This document shows positions 10,844-24,023 of a stretch of DNA of 64,000 nucleotides, in pieces. The position numbers were made by a program, and so were the translations under genes. A model generated the notes under the pieces. It did no database searches and was not told where the DNA came from. It was given only the letters and a program-made list of their open reading frames with translations. The stretch is from Bifiguratus adelaidae. Taxonomy: Eukaryota > Mucoromycota > Endogonomycetes > Endogonales. How positions within the stretch are numbered: the stretch's first letter is position 1; every line of letters starts with the position of its first letter. Where the stretch lies: assembly GCA_002261195.1 (NCBI GenBank), contig MVBO01000063.1, forward strand, positions 1 to 64,000, written 5' to 3'.

Positions 10844-13715
10844 ATGGACTTGGACGAAGAAGACGACTGGACTCAAGATCTCGACTTGGGACTCTTGGAA
10901 GCAGAGACGGCGACGGTGAATAGTCTCAGAAGCAAACGGGACGCACTGGAGCCTAACGGAGGACCTGCGACAAAGGTTGCACGCTATGAAGCTAGGTCGC
11001 ATGACAGTGAGTACGGTCGAGAGATTGCGCGGGTGAGTTGTCTATGGCTTGCTCTCTCTGCTGTCTTGTCGGTGTTGCTCATGCAGGATAGCTCAAGGAC
11101 TTGCTCATGGAAAAAGAAGGAGAGATCAAAAACCTTCGAACAGCTGACCAACAGGCAAGTTATCCCTCGCTAGGATCATCCGTGTCGCTCTGCCTTCAGC
11201 AAAGACTAATGTCCGAGAATGCTAGAGAGCACGCGATCACATGCGCACGGTTACTGAACTCGAAAGCAAGCGACAGGAGTTGAAGAATGAATACGAAGCA
11301 AAGATTGCAGCATTAGAGCGGCAACTGAAACATGATCAGACCGAGAAGGCTTTCATGGTAAGCGCAATCAATGCATGCAGCGATACATATTGCAACCACA
11401 AATTCAGTCTGGTCATGAACATGTAGCAAGCAGACATCAACCGCTTATCCAGCCCCATGAAATTGCCAGGGCAACCGACACCGAGTTCATCGACACAAAC
11501 GCCAACCACCCCGACCACAAAGTCTGCAATTGCTGGTATGTGGACATTCGCAAAGGGTGTAGATGCTAATGCTCATTACAATGCTTTAGATGCCTTCCCT
11601 TCCGTTTCTTCCTTCCACTCCCACCTTCACGCACACACAAAAACATCAAGATCACATAAAGCCATTGTTCGTCCCGCCAACTCGCGAGAACGCATGGTAG
11701 CCGTGGACGAAGAGAGCGTATCGCAACCACAACCGCAGCAAAACCAATTAATAAGAGAAAGGGTACAACAAGTGACATCCGCTATGGACATTGATGCCGA
11801 CCAAGCGGTAGCCGCATCATCCAGAGATTCACCTCGATTACGGCGCAATCCAAACAAATCAAGCATTAATACCAACATTCGAGAACAGGTAAGTCTGTTG
11901 GTGTTTGTTATGACCCTCAGGAGATTCATCATCCTCATCGATATGCAGTTGCGCCTCAAATTGACATGCAAAACCGTAAAGATGTACCCCTATGGTGCAA
12001 ATTCTCTACCGGAGGAACGAGATTGCATTGATGTGCTGCTGCAATGGAATCCTCAGGACGAAACAGATCAGTATGGTCAGTGGACTGTGGTTTACAAATA
12101 TCATTTGCTCAGGCTGTCCACGTATTTCACAGAAGTCTTCAATCAATTGAAACAAGTCTTGCTGACCTGTCTCAAGAATGTGCCTGATCAAGCGATTGAC
12201 ATTAGCCTTGAGCAATTGATGAATATGTTGGATCGATGGTGGGAGGCATGTCTCGAAGCAAAGCTGGTAATTGGATTGCAGCATCTAAGCATTGAAGCTC
12301 ATGACAAGCGCAGTATGCGATGCTTAAACCTGTACTGAGGCTACTCACTACGCTCTTGAGCACCTACGACTTTTGTCGACTATGGTGTTTGGATGGTATG
12401 ATCCCATATTATCTCTCCATGTTGCTAACATGAGGATATCAGGGATCATGGAGAGTGACATGACTTATTCCCGGTTTGCTCGATTCAAGACCTACTTTAC
12501 CCATTACCTCGAAATAATCTACATGGACCGCAAAAGCCGGAAAGAGAACACATTCTTGCCCTATTATGTACCTCCAGAGCCACCCGGAGATCAAGAGCAA
12601 GTTTGGGATGTTTTGGAATGCATTCATGCGCTTGCCGAAGTGGTGCCAGAGAGCAGGCGTGAGGAGTACGTGAGCTCAGGACAGCTGTGATAACCGTAGA
12701 CTGACCCATTTGGGTAGATTTCTGTTTGTCACGACTTTCCACAAATACCTGCTGGATGAATCCGATGCCACATTGGTCAAAACGCTTCGGTATTACATCC
12801 GCGTATTGCAGGTGCTATGCAGAAGTGAGTTAATGCCATCGACATCTCAGCCTATTCACCCAGAAAAGGTCCCAAGGTGGACATGTTCGGAAATGCCGCC
12901 CTGGATACACCAGCTGATATCCGGAAGGGCTGTCTCATTGTAAGGCCCAGTTCGACCGGTCATTATACCATACGCACTGGTTGCGTCTATAACCGTATCC
13001 TCAAGCTCATGTCCAGACACATGGAATCGGAAGAGGTCAGTTTCCGCTACAGCATTCCTGATTACCTGCTCAATGGCTCTATCACAGAGGTTCGAGCTAT
13101 ACTCGGAAATACTCCGCTGGACATGGCCGTTCTGCTCCGATCCGGATGTATATCAAGCGTTGGCCATTCGTGTGGTAAGTGTGGCGCCTGCAAACGCCGC
13201 TGGGGGCGTTCATTTGCATAACGTCTCACAAATGCCGTGTTCTTTTGCGTCAGATGTTAGACTTTGTGTTGCCCACTGCGGTCATTGAGAGCAATGGCTT
13301 AATCGACAACGAGCACGCCCATCCCCAGCTGTAGGTGTCAAAGCGCGCAAGGTCATCGCGTATTAAGCAGCTTCTAGGATTGTATTTTTAAGAGGTGTCA
13401 TTGATCGACTGCGCGTCCTAGCTCAGTGGGAGGTAGCGCAGGATTGCTTGTTCCAAACCACCACTGGATTCCATGCGCGATGGATGACGGTCTTTCTAGT
13501 CCGGCTGATTTTTGCCAAAGAGTGCAACTTTGCTATTCTTGGAGACCACAAAGGTAAAACGCGGCCTTGTTCGACAGAACCTTCCATTGACATGTCTCTA
13601 TTTTTGCACAGACTGGGCTGAGATTATGTTGAGACAATTGCTGACCACCTCACAGGTAGATGAGATTATAGAGGACTTTACCGATAGAGAAGCGCGAGAC
13701 TCGCAAGCTGTATAG
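10844..13715 (+). CDS. ATRIP/Rad26/Lcd1-like checkpoint protein (tentative)
   Basis: Long multi-exon gene. Exon 1 encodes a strongly acidic N-terminus, MDLDEEDDWTQDLDLGLLEA, resembling the RPA-binding acidic motif of ATRIP. Next comes a coiled coil (LKDLLMEKEGEIKNLRTADQQ and MRTVTELESKRQELKNEY), a Ser/Pro/Gln-rich linker with MDIDADQAV, and a helical C-terminal half (RLSTYFTEVFNQLKQVL, ILRWTWPFCSDPDVYQALAI), ending IIEDFTDREARDSQAV. This order fits ATRIP, the obligate partner of the ATR/Rad3/Mec1 kinase. Sequence identity of the family is low, so the name rests on architecture. Intron 2 (11155-11225) is of the GC-AG type. Another acidic coiled-coil nuclear protein is possible. Confidence 0.55.
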
Positions 13716-13760
13716 ATGTGTACATACTGTCTAGTTGCTATTGTACAATGCAGAGAATCG

Positions 13761-14372
13761 CTATATACATGAGCGACCAACCTCTTTCTCCTCCAATTTG
13801 ATTTGACCCTCTCTACTCTCCTTGCGGTATCGATAAGCCACCACAGCCGCGACGGTCGCTTCAAATAAGGAAAGGAACAATGGTACCAACTTTGATTCAT
13901 GGAAAGATCCAAAGGAAGCGGATCCGGCGAACCGACACCCACCCTCTACGCCAGACCCGGCATCCCCATAGACCCGACAATCGGCGTATACGCTCGGTAC
14001 ACCAGTACCGAGACGAGATACCTTGACATCAATGAGGATAGTAAATAACCAGCAGATGGCGAGTTCAAACGGTACGACGATTTTGGCGGTCAAATAGAAT
14101 AGGCGGGGATTGCTTGAAGCCTGTTCTTGGGCCACACAACTGCCGCAAACCAACAGGAGCAATGGGCATAATATGGCGGCTTGACATGCAATGCAGGTAG
14201 CATAATATTGTTGGCGCATGATATGGCATAGAAAACTATTGAGGTTGTCCGTGCTGTATTCCAGCTGTAAACATGTGGGTGAAAAGATGGTCAAATAAAT
14301 GGCCAAGGCGAACAAAGTATGGAATAAGCGCACCGTATTGACAGTTTGCAATGCTGCTGTTGATTCCTTCAT
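13761..14372 (-). CDS. Four-transmembrane hypothetical protein
   Basis: Single-exon ORF of 203 residues from ATG 14372. Hydrophobic segments fall near residues 15-35 (LFHTLFALAIYLTIF), 55-80 (ATCIACQAAILCPLLLLVCG), 95-115 (VVPFELAICWLFTILI) and 165-180 (LSLFEATVAAVVAY). A Gly/Ser/Cys-rich loop lies between the last two and the cytosolic tail is charged. The four-helix layout resembles MARVEL-type or similar small plasma-membrane proteins, but no diagnostic motif is visible. It converges on the ATRIP-like gene with a 45 nt gap. Confidence 0.55.
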   Translation of the reverse strand: MKESTAALQTVNTVRLFHTLFALAIYLTIFSPTCLQLEYSTDNLNSFLCHIMRQQYYATCIACQAAILCPLLLLVCGSCVAQEQASSNPRLFYLTAKIVVPFELAICWLFTILIDVKVSRLGTGVPSVYADCRVYGDAGSGVEGGCRFAGSASFGSFHESKLVPLFLSLFEATVAAVVAYRYRKESREGQIKLEEKEVGRSCI

Positions 14373-14741
14373 AGTGAGCAGGAGAGAATGATCGACAGAG
14401 TAAATAGGCTAGATAAAGTCAAAGTGGACCAGGGGGAGTCGTCGATCTCCTGCGAAGTAAGGACACCATATGTAGAATCCTCCTTTTGGGGTTTGCAGCT
14501 ATATATTGGCGATTCACGCGGGCTCGGTCTTATTTCTGGCGCTTTAACCGCTGACGGAAATCCCGATGGAGCGTCATGGCCATGTGGTTGAGTTACACAT
14601 GCGACCTTTAGGGTGATTCTGGACTAATCGTGCATCGGTTATCCGACACATTTTGATTTCGACGGACAAGATCCTTTCATTGACCTATGATACATATTCT
14701 ACCTATACTTTATGCACACCGGACCAAGATTAAATGTTGTG
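14373..14741. other. Intergenic, nothing recognised
   Basis: About 370 nt between the start of the four-TM gene and the 3' end of the SNARE gene. Only short reading frames without family features are present. It presumably holds a promoter and a 3' UTR. Confidence 0.4.
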
Positions 14742-15629
14742 TTACCGGAGCACAGAGATAAGAATCACCAAGACCATGATGAGAACAAAGATACAACATA
14801 GAGACTCTGTCGCGGACCATATGAGCAGGACGTACTTACGAGTGCTCGGCACTTACTGTGTTCCTTGACGGTTCTGTTGACCTTGTCGAGTCGCTTTCGG
14901 GCTGCATCTAGTCTAGCTTGACTTCGATCCACATGGAGAGAAGTCTCGTCCAGGAGCTGAACATGCGTCTCCAGTTCATCTCCAATCAAGAGCCCAAGCT
15001 CGCGTTGACGGCCAATGACTTCGCCTAGCCTGTCCAAGTTTGAATCTTGATCTACACATACCTGTAAGCCCACGAAGACTTGCAAAATGTATCTCACCTT
15101 CCATGACGCGTTGCTGTAATTGCATCAGCTGGCCATTCTCGAGGGTTTCTGGATCCACCTCCTCGTTCTGCAACCGTATTATCCTATCTCGCTGAGTTCT
15201 TGGCATGTTGCTGAATAGTTGTTCTCTATAATCCACGTTAGATGCCAAGCGAGTCAACAGCGTCCATGTTACTGTTACCTAGCCGTATCCTCTTGATAGT
15301 CCGCCATCAAAGCTTCCAACTTGTCCGTCTGCAACTGCAGTTTGACAAGTGCGTCCTCTTGCTCCTGAGTACCGCTAAACCAACGATAAATGATGTAAGA
15401 CCAAGGCACAGCGCTGAGCGTCTACAAACCTTGCCCCCGACTGCTCTGCAGCATTCAAGTCAGCCTCTAACTTCCGTATACCCTCTCTCAGCTGAACAAG
15501 GTTCTTGTGAATGGTATCGTCGAGTCTAGAATGGTCAAGGTTTCTATCCTTGGCACGATTGCGTTCAAAGACAGTCTGCAGTGTCTTGTCTGCTAATATC
15601 TTTAGTCTTGAAGCTGCCTTGCTATCCAT
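14742..15629 (-). CDS. Qc-SNARE, syntaxin-8/Syn8-like
   Basis: Start ATG 15629 (MDSKAASRLKIL). The N-terminal helices are followed by LFSNMPRTQRDRIIRLQNEE and a complete SNARE motif beginning NLDRLGEVIGRQRELGLLIG and continuing through ELETHVQLLDETSLHVDRSQ to the last heptads. The final intron joins VKEH to a C-terminal anchor, CCIFVLIMVLVILISVL, ending at the TAA at 14742-14744. That layout is a tail-anchored Qc-SNARE of the endosome/vacuole pathway. The zero-layer residue is Q (IGRQRELG region or the following heptad; the exact layer was not computed). It shares a 72 nt divergent gap with the WDR33 gene. Confidence 0.75.
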
Positions 15630-15701
15630 GCTGTCTTAAAAGTCAATGCGCTGAATAGTGTGAGCAAAGCAAGAAAGAGTCAGTCCTTTATTTGGCGTCC
15701 A

Positions 15702-17845
<2,144 letters not shown>

Positions 17846-17964
17846 TGTACGTATGTCGCGTAGGATCCGGAAGATCAAGCGCATGTAACTTAGGATGGTT
17901 CATGGTACGGCACTGTGTATAGAGGAACACAAATGCTGCAACGCGTCAAAGCGTGCTTTAAACA

Positions 17965-19715
17965 ATGGCTTCCAAAAATGTCCAGACGCCCGATGGTGTC
18001 GTGGCAAGAAAGAGCAACAATGGTAGCGAGTCAACCTATGAATGGCTGTCCAATGGGATAAAGGACGGTGTCTACACGCTCCTACGGCCAGTTGTGGCAT
18101 ATTTGGCTCCTGATCCCTATACACACACCTTTCAATCAAGGCCAAAGATGCATGCCAAACCTGCTCACTTATCGAGGTAAGCAAGCGCGGCAATGACCGT
18201 CGCATACAAGAGCTTATTACGCCTCGTGCATAGAGTCACCATGACCGAGATGGTATTGCCATCCTATTCGGATACAAGGGTAGGTTCGCCACAGTGCTGC
18301 GCTGACAAGAGCCTCACTTATACGCTCGAACATAGGGTTTTATGTACGCTGGGGTTTTGCTTGGATGGATTGATATTGCTGCCGGTATCGCTGCCAAACG
18401 GCATGCCGTGCATCCATGCGTAAGCACCTGTATTATCGCGCCCCAATTGCGCTAAGACATGTTTAGGTGACTCGAAGTGTAGACGATGTCCATTTTCTCC
18501 AACCGATCAAAACAGGAGACATGGTAGTCATACAAGCAAGTGTTAACAAAGCATGGAAGACCTCTATGGAGGTTGGCGTCCGTGTAGAAACCGAGAATCC
18601 ACTCTCCGGTCAGCGGCGTTTTGTTGCGCACGCGTATATGACGTTTGTCGCCATGAGACCCAAATCGACGGCCAAGACGTCACTTGGACGTGCTATACAA
18701 GACCATGAACCGGTTTCTGTGCCGCAAATCATACCAGTGACGGCCATCGAAAAGGTTCGCTTCAATATGGCTGAGAAAAGGCGCAATCGCCGCTTTGAAG
18801 AAAAGAAACGACCTACACAGCAGCATCTGGAGCGAATGCGAGAAAAGATGAGGGAATGGTCTCAAGGATTGCGACACGAAACCGTCAGCGATGCCGTCGT
18901 TGTCCAACATCCCGTTCTCATGACCGAACCAGATAATGATGGCAAGGAAACCCGAGCATTGACACCACCTCCACCTCTTCGCCCACGCAGATCCCTTATA
19001 CCCGAACGGGAAACTCCTACCGAAAAATCTATGGAGAACAGTTTTGCAGAGATGGTCGAACTGGTTCTGCCACAACATGCCAACACGTTACACATCACAT
19101 TCGGCGGTAAGATCATGCAATGGATGGAGAGTTGTTGTATTGCGAGTGCAAGCCGGCATGCCAGAAGCTATACGCTGACGGCCAGGTAGGCATCCTAAAA
19201 CCTGCGATGGTGAAGGTGATGCGGATGACTAAGCGCGCAATTACAGTATTGATTCGTTGCAATTCATCCAACCAACGCATGTCGGTGAAGGTGAGTCACC
19301 TTTTCTTCTACTTTACCTTGCACCTTGCTTAACCATTCTTCTTCTAGTGGTTACTATTCGGTCCATGGTCTCCCGAGCCTTCCGATCGAGCATCGAAGTC
19401 TACGTGGTGGTCGAAGGCGAAAATTTACAGACAGGAGAGATATACTTTACCAATGATGCCTTCTTTACGATCGGTAAGTGAGAACTTTGGCAAGGCACCT
19501 TCCATAATGACACTTCAACAGTTGCTGTGGACGCTGAAAGTGTCCCGATTGAGGTGCCCAAGGTTGTACCACACAATCAAGAAGAAAAGAACTTGTATGA
19601 AGGCAGTGAGCTTCGGCGGAAGAAGCGCTTGCAGGAACGACGGGAACTGGTGGAAAGAGAAAGCCCTGCAGTGTCATCTGAGGATTTGATGACAAGTCCC
19701 GTCGTCCCTCGATGA
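17965..19715 (+). CDS. Acyl-CoA thioesterase with two hotdog domains (BACH/ACOT type)
   Basis: Start ATG 17965. Domain 1 joins TMTEMVLPSYSDTRGFMYAG, WIDIAAGIAAKRHA, VDDVHFLQPIKTGDMVVIQA and RRFVAHAYMTFVAM. A charged linker (EKRRNRRFEEKKRPTQQHLE and a Pro-rich stretch) follows. Domain 2 starts VELVLPQHANTLHITFGGKI, with WMESCCIASASRHA, SLQFIQPTHVGEVVTI and EIYFTNDAFFTIVAV. The tandem hotdog fold is that of hydrolases which cleave acyl-CoA to free acid and CoA, in mitochondria or cytosol. The second domain has the canonical substrate loop and the first looks more divergent. The C-terminus is basic with a possible coiled helix. Confidence 0.85.
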
Positions 19716-19827
19716 ATTATGTCGATATTGTACATAAACTTTCTGTACATGCTTCCATAGCCTTTACAGACAGTATGTATATTGTTCTTTTCCATAAGCG
19801 CAGAATGTTCTGTGCGTCCGGGCCTGT

Positions 19828-21540
19828 TCATGGGCGGGTTGTCAGAAATACATTGCACTCTGGAGGATTTGGCCGAGAAAGGAAGAAGTGAGCGATATCA
19901 ATGTGCTTCTCCGGATGAGCTAGCTTGAAATCAAAACGACGGACAAAATGAGCCAACGCGAGTGTGGCTTCCATCCAAGCGATGCTAAGAGAATACATCA
20001 GTTTATCCGTTCAAACACGTTACCGAAATGCCACTTACTTTTTGCCAATGCACATGCGAGGTCCTATTGAAAATGGAATATGGAACTTCGCCATCTCATT
20101 CGCCTCCTCGGAAAGCCACCGATCAGGCAAGAACTTCTCGGGTTCGGGAAAGATATCGGGATCGTAGTGAATCAGGTGTGGGTTAACGCTCACTTCAGTT
20201 CCACCTGGTATAAATTGGCCTGCGATCACACGACCGCCTTTGGGCACGATCCTTGGTAAGCCCGATGGCAGTACTGTGCGAACGCGCATGGATTCCATCA
20301 ACACCGCCCAAAGCAATGGAGCATTCTCTTTGCCGAGCTGTTTGTAACTCGTCGCAGCATTCCTATCTGGCATCACTCTGTCCAGTTCTTCTTGCAGACG
20401 GGCCAAAATATCGGGATGTTCGCAGAGCAAGTAGATTGTGTTCGTCAATGTGTTGCTGGTGGTATCCGTGCCGGCAATAACGAACGCAAGACTTTCGGCA
20501 ATTTGCTCTTCATATGTGAAGCGCTCTCCTGTTTCGGGATCGACGCTGCTGATCACTAGAGCCATAAGATCTCGCCGATCAATCTTATCACCCAAGCTCC
20601 GACGAGCAGCATAGGCATCTTCAGCAAATTTGAACAATTTGCGGCGATTTGACACTCCCTTTGGCGAGATCCAGAACAAGCTCCATTCAGGAAAGTGATT
20701 GAGTATGGGAAAGGTGCTTTTAGCAGCGACCAAAGCGCGTCCAGTACCCAGCCACTTGGTAAAAGGATGATAGCCTTTCTGGATCAAGCCAAAACTTTGG
20801 CCAAAGGCTAATTCACCAATAATGTCGAAAGCCATGTAGTGCCATTCCTCGTACATGTTAACTTCAACCGGCTTATCGGCAAATTCCTTGTCAAACTTGT
20901 CCACTAGAGCAATCACGCCCGAGTCCAAAATGTAACCTTCCATGCCGCTGATATTGGAAACGGAAAAGCTGGGAGACATAATTCGACGGATCTTGTTGTG
21001 ATAGGCTGGATCGGTGGTCGAAAAGATATTGGGGGCGCCTTTAAAAGTGAAGGTGTTGTAAAAGTCTGATTTTCGGTAATGTTGCGTGCTATAGATCTCC
21101 TTCAGAGCATTCCTGTCGGAAATGCTCACTGTATTAGGACCTACGTTGACAAGTTCAAGCATGGCCACAATACCTTGTAAAATATCGCTTACCTATGCGT
21201 ACAAACCTGCCATATTGACGATGCAAGTCCTCAATGATCTTGTACTCTTTTCCACTCTTTCGCATGTTGGCCATGTAGAAACGTGACAACTTGGCCACCG
21301 TAGGACCGGGAATGTTCCTGAGAGGAGACCAGATTAAGTGATCCCCAATCTACCAAAAGTTAAGATATACTGCGTTCATCTACCCACCTATTGACTTACC
21401 AAGTAGGTGGCATAGGCGATCACACCAATACTCGCGGCCTGAAGAGGATGATCCTTGATCGATTTGGCCACCTGCTCAATCGCTCCACCTTCAGGTACTA
21501 GTGAGCCAATGTAAGAAGTGATATCGTTCACGTATTGCAT
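19828..21540 (-). CDS. Cytochrome P450, tandem copy 1
   Basis: Start chosen at ATG 21540 by comparison with the neighbouring paralogue, because both then begin with a short helix and a matching anchor (IGVIAYATYLV). Motifs: RNIPGPT, AGTDTTSNTLT (I-helix), the ExxR in MESMRVR, LPDRWL, and heme loop FSIGPRMCIGK. The last intron restores GKNIAWMEATLAL, and the chain ends FLTTRP with the stop at 19828-19830. All joins keep the frame, so this copy looks functional. A TATA-like element (minus strand, about 21.76 kb) lies upstream. An in-frame extension to 21735 is open but is more likely 5' UTR. Confidence 0.88.
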
Positions 21541-22033
21541 GTTGCGCACAGACGTGGGCAGAACAGCATTGTGGAGTCGCTTATAGTGTGAAATGGCTCG
21601 GTTAAACGACGGTCCGTAAATGGACCGCATATTCCTTTTATGGAATTTTGTTTTCTCCGATTGGGGAGACCTTTGAGCAGCGATCGAACAATGGGCAATG
21701 AGCGCCGTGGAGAACATTGGTCGAGAGCACATCATGTCTCGGTAACCATTTGGCGTGGCACAAGCGTATATAGCTTATAATTGCATTTAGACACGCCATA
21801 TTCCGCTATCTGCAATGCGGTGTAAAACCTTGATAACAAAAGGGTAACAAGGAGAGCCCAGACCAAGTGGGCACGATTTATGGGTCAGGCAGATAGATTT
21901 GACGTTGTGCCAGTACATTCAACCGTTTATTTGTACAAAAAGGTCAGATGTCATTCTTGAGTACGGTAGCACATTGCATTCAGGAGGATCTGTCGTAGAC
22001 ATTGTTTTAGCAGCTGTTCATCATTCTACGAAT
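21541..22033. promoter_or_regulatory. Region between the two tandem P450 genes
   Basis: About 490 nt containing the 5' leader and promoter of copy 1 and the 3' flank of copy 2. A TATATA element on the minus strand lies near 21764-21770. No independent gene is supported. Confidence 0.45.
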
Positions 22034-23750
22034 TCAAATACCTGGACGTGTCAGAAAGAAATGAGAGATCTTGGTTTGTTTCTCTGGATCGGCTAACGAA
22101 AACTTGAAACGCCAGACGAGATGAGCAAGTGCCAAGGTCAATTCCATCCATGCAATGCTGAGCAATGAATATCTATGAGTGAAGAGCAGATGATGCCACG
22201 GTTTACCTACTTTTTGCCGATACACATTCTAGGTCCCAAGGAGAACGGGATGTGATACCGAGCCAACTTGGCCGAATCTTCCGTTAGCCAGCGATCAGGC
22301 AGAAATTTATCGGGATTCGAAAAGATCTCAGGATCATGATGCACCATGTGAGGGTTGATACTCACTTCGGTACCTTCCGGAAGGTAGTGTCCAGCAAGGG
22401 CGCATCCACCTTTTGGTACCAAACGTGGAAGACCAGTAGGCACTACTGTACGTAAACGCATGGATTCCATCAATACAGCCCACAGGAAAGGAGCATGCTC
22501 CTTGTCCAATCGCTTGTAGCTCATCGCTGCGTTTCGATCGGGCATGACTTTATCAAGTTCTTGCTGCAATCGTTGCAAGACTTGAGGGTGTTCGCAGAGA
22601 AGGAAAATCAAATTGGTCAGCGTGTTGGACGTTGTATCCGTACCGGCGATGACAAATGCGAGGCTTTCGGTGATCTGCTCGTCATAGGTCAGTTGCTCTC
22701 CAGTTTCGGGATCGACACCATTGATGAGCAAAGACATGAGGTCCGGTCGATCAACTTCTTTGCCCATGCGTCGACGTGCGGCGTACAGGTCCTGGGCGAA
22801 TCGAAACATACGTCTCTGGTTCAGGTAACTTACGGGAGTGATACAGAACATGAGACATCCTGGAGCGCGCGCAAGAATGGGAAATGTTCCCTGGACAATG
22901 GGAATACCACGAGCTCCAGCAAGCCATTTCGTAAAAGGATGATGACCGCGATCGATCATGCCAAAGCTTTGACCGTAGGCTAGTTCACCAATAACATCAA
23001 AGGCCATACAATGCCACTCGTTGTACATGTTGACCTCAATGCCCTTCCCGGCAAATCGCTTGTCGAACTTGTCCATTAACTTAATGACACCAGAGTCGAG
23101 AATAAACCTCTCCATGGAAGCAATGTTGGACATGGAGAAGCCATGAGACATCAAACGTCGCCTCCGGTTATGCTCGGAAGGATCGCGAGTCGAGAAGATG
23201 TTTGGAACGTTCTTGAAGCTGAAGGGTGCGTGGAAATCTGATTTTATAAACTGTTGCGTGCCGTAGATCTCTTTGAGCGCGCTTGGATCGGAAAGGATGA
23301 CCGTTTTGGGGCTTATCGTTCCATTAGATTACAGAAAATGGCGTATAAATCTAAATCGTAGCAGTATCTTGAGGTGAAGGGAGACTTTGGCCTACTCACC
23401 TATACGAACGATATTGCCATAGGTCTCATGGAGGTCCTGAATCCACAAATACTCCTTTCCACTAGCGCGAATATTCGCAATGTAGAATCGCGAGAAGATA
23501 GCTGCTTTTGGACCCGGTATGTCTCGAAGAGGAGACCATAACCAGCGGTCGCTTATCTTTTGAACAGGCGCAACATGAGTCGACAAGTGATAAGGCAGTA
23601 ATAGCTTACCAGGTATATGGCATAGGCTATAGCGCTCAGGCCAGCGGCTTCCCAAGGATGGTCCCGCAAAGATCTCGCAAGGTGGTTGAGCAGACCTCGG
23701 GAGTCATTGAGCCAATCACCCGTTGAAAGGTGCATGAGTGAAAGAGACAT
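22034..23750 (-). CDS. Cytochrome P450, tandem copy 2 (possible splice-phase break)
   Basis: Close paralogue of the copy at 19.8-21.5 kb, with the same exon plan. Start ATG 23750 (MSLSLMHLSTGDW), anchor LSAIAYAIYLV, LRDIPGPKA, I-helix AGTDTTSNTLT, ExxR in MESMRLR, heme loop FSLGPRMCIGK, and end SHFFLTRPGI. At the second intron the donor after VRI at about 23400 leaves one base. The only usable acceptor (near 23311) leaves one base before the codon for Pro, so the frame does not close as it does in copy 1. Either one base has been lost, the splice site is non-standard, or there is a sequence error. All catalytic motifs downstream are intact. Confidence 0.8.
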
Positions 23751-24023
23751 GACTATAACAATGTGGTCAGACTTACGGCACTTGTAGCCAGATTTACCGC
23801 ATGCAATGTGGTCGATTTACTGCAATTTATCAGATCAAACCAATTATTCGGGATTGGCGCAACTGCACAGATCGGCAACGTCATTGTCCATTTGGGATCG
23901 ACTTGAGTATTTTCATGATAGCTGCGCCATCGATGATAAGGCGTAACGCCAAAAGAATGCTTTAGAATGCTTGTAATGTACAGTGGAAAATGCAATCTAT
24001 ACGACTCGGGTATCATGCGCAGG

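Noticed and set aside
13418-13445. tRNA A-box-like string (TAGCTCAGTGGGAGGTAGCG)
   Set aside because: It lies inside the ATRIP-like coding frame (RVLAQWEVAQDC), with no matching B box or foldable acceptor stem.
15660-15701. Upstream in-frame extension of the WDR33 gene
   Set aside because: It starts with a GTG codon, not ATG; the ATG at 15702 gives the expected N-terminus.
21541-21735. N-terminal extension of P450 copy 1
   Set aside because: Polar, basic residues before the anchor are absent in the paralogue, and a TATA-like element about 30 nt upstream suggests this is 5' UTR.
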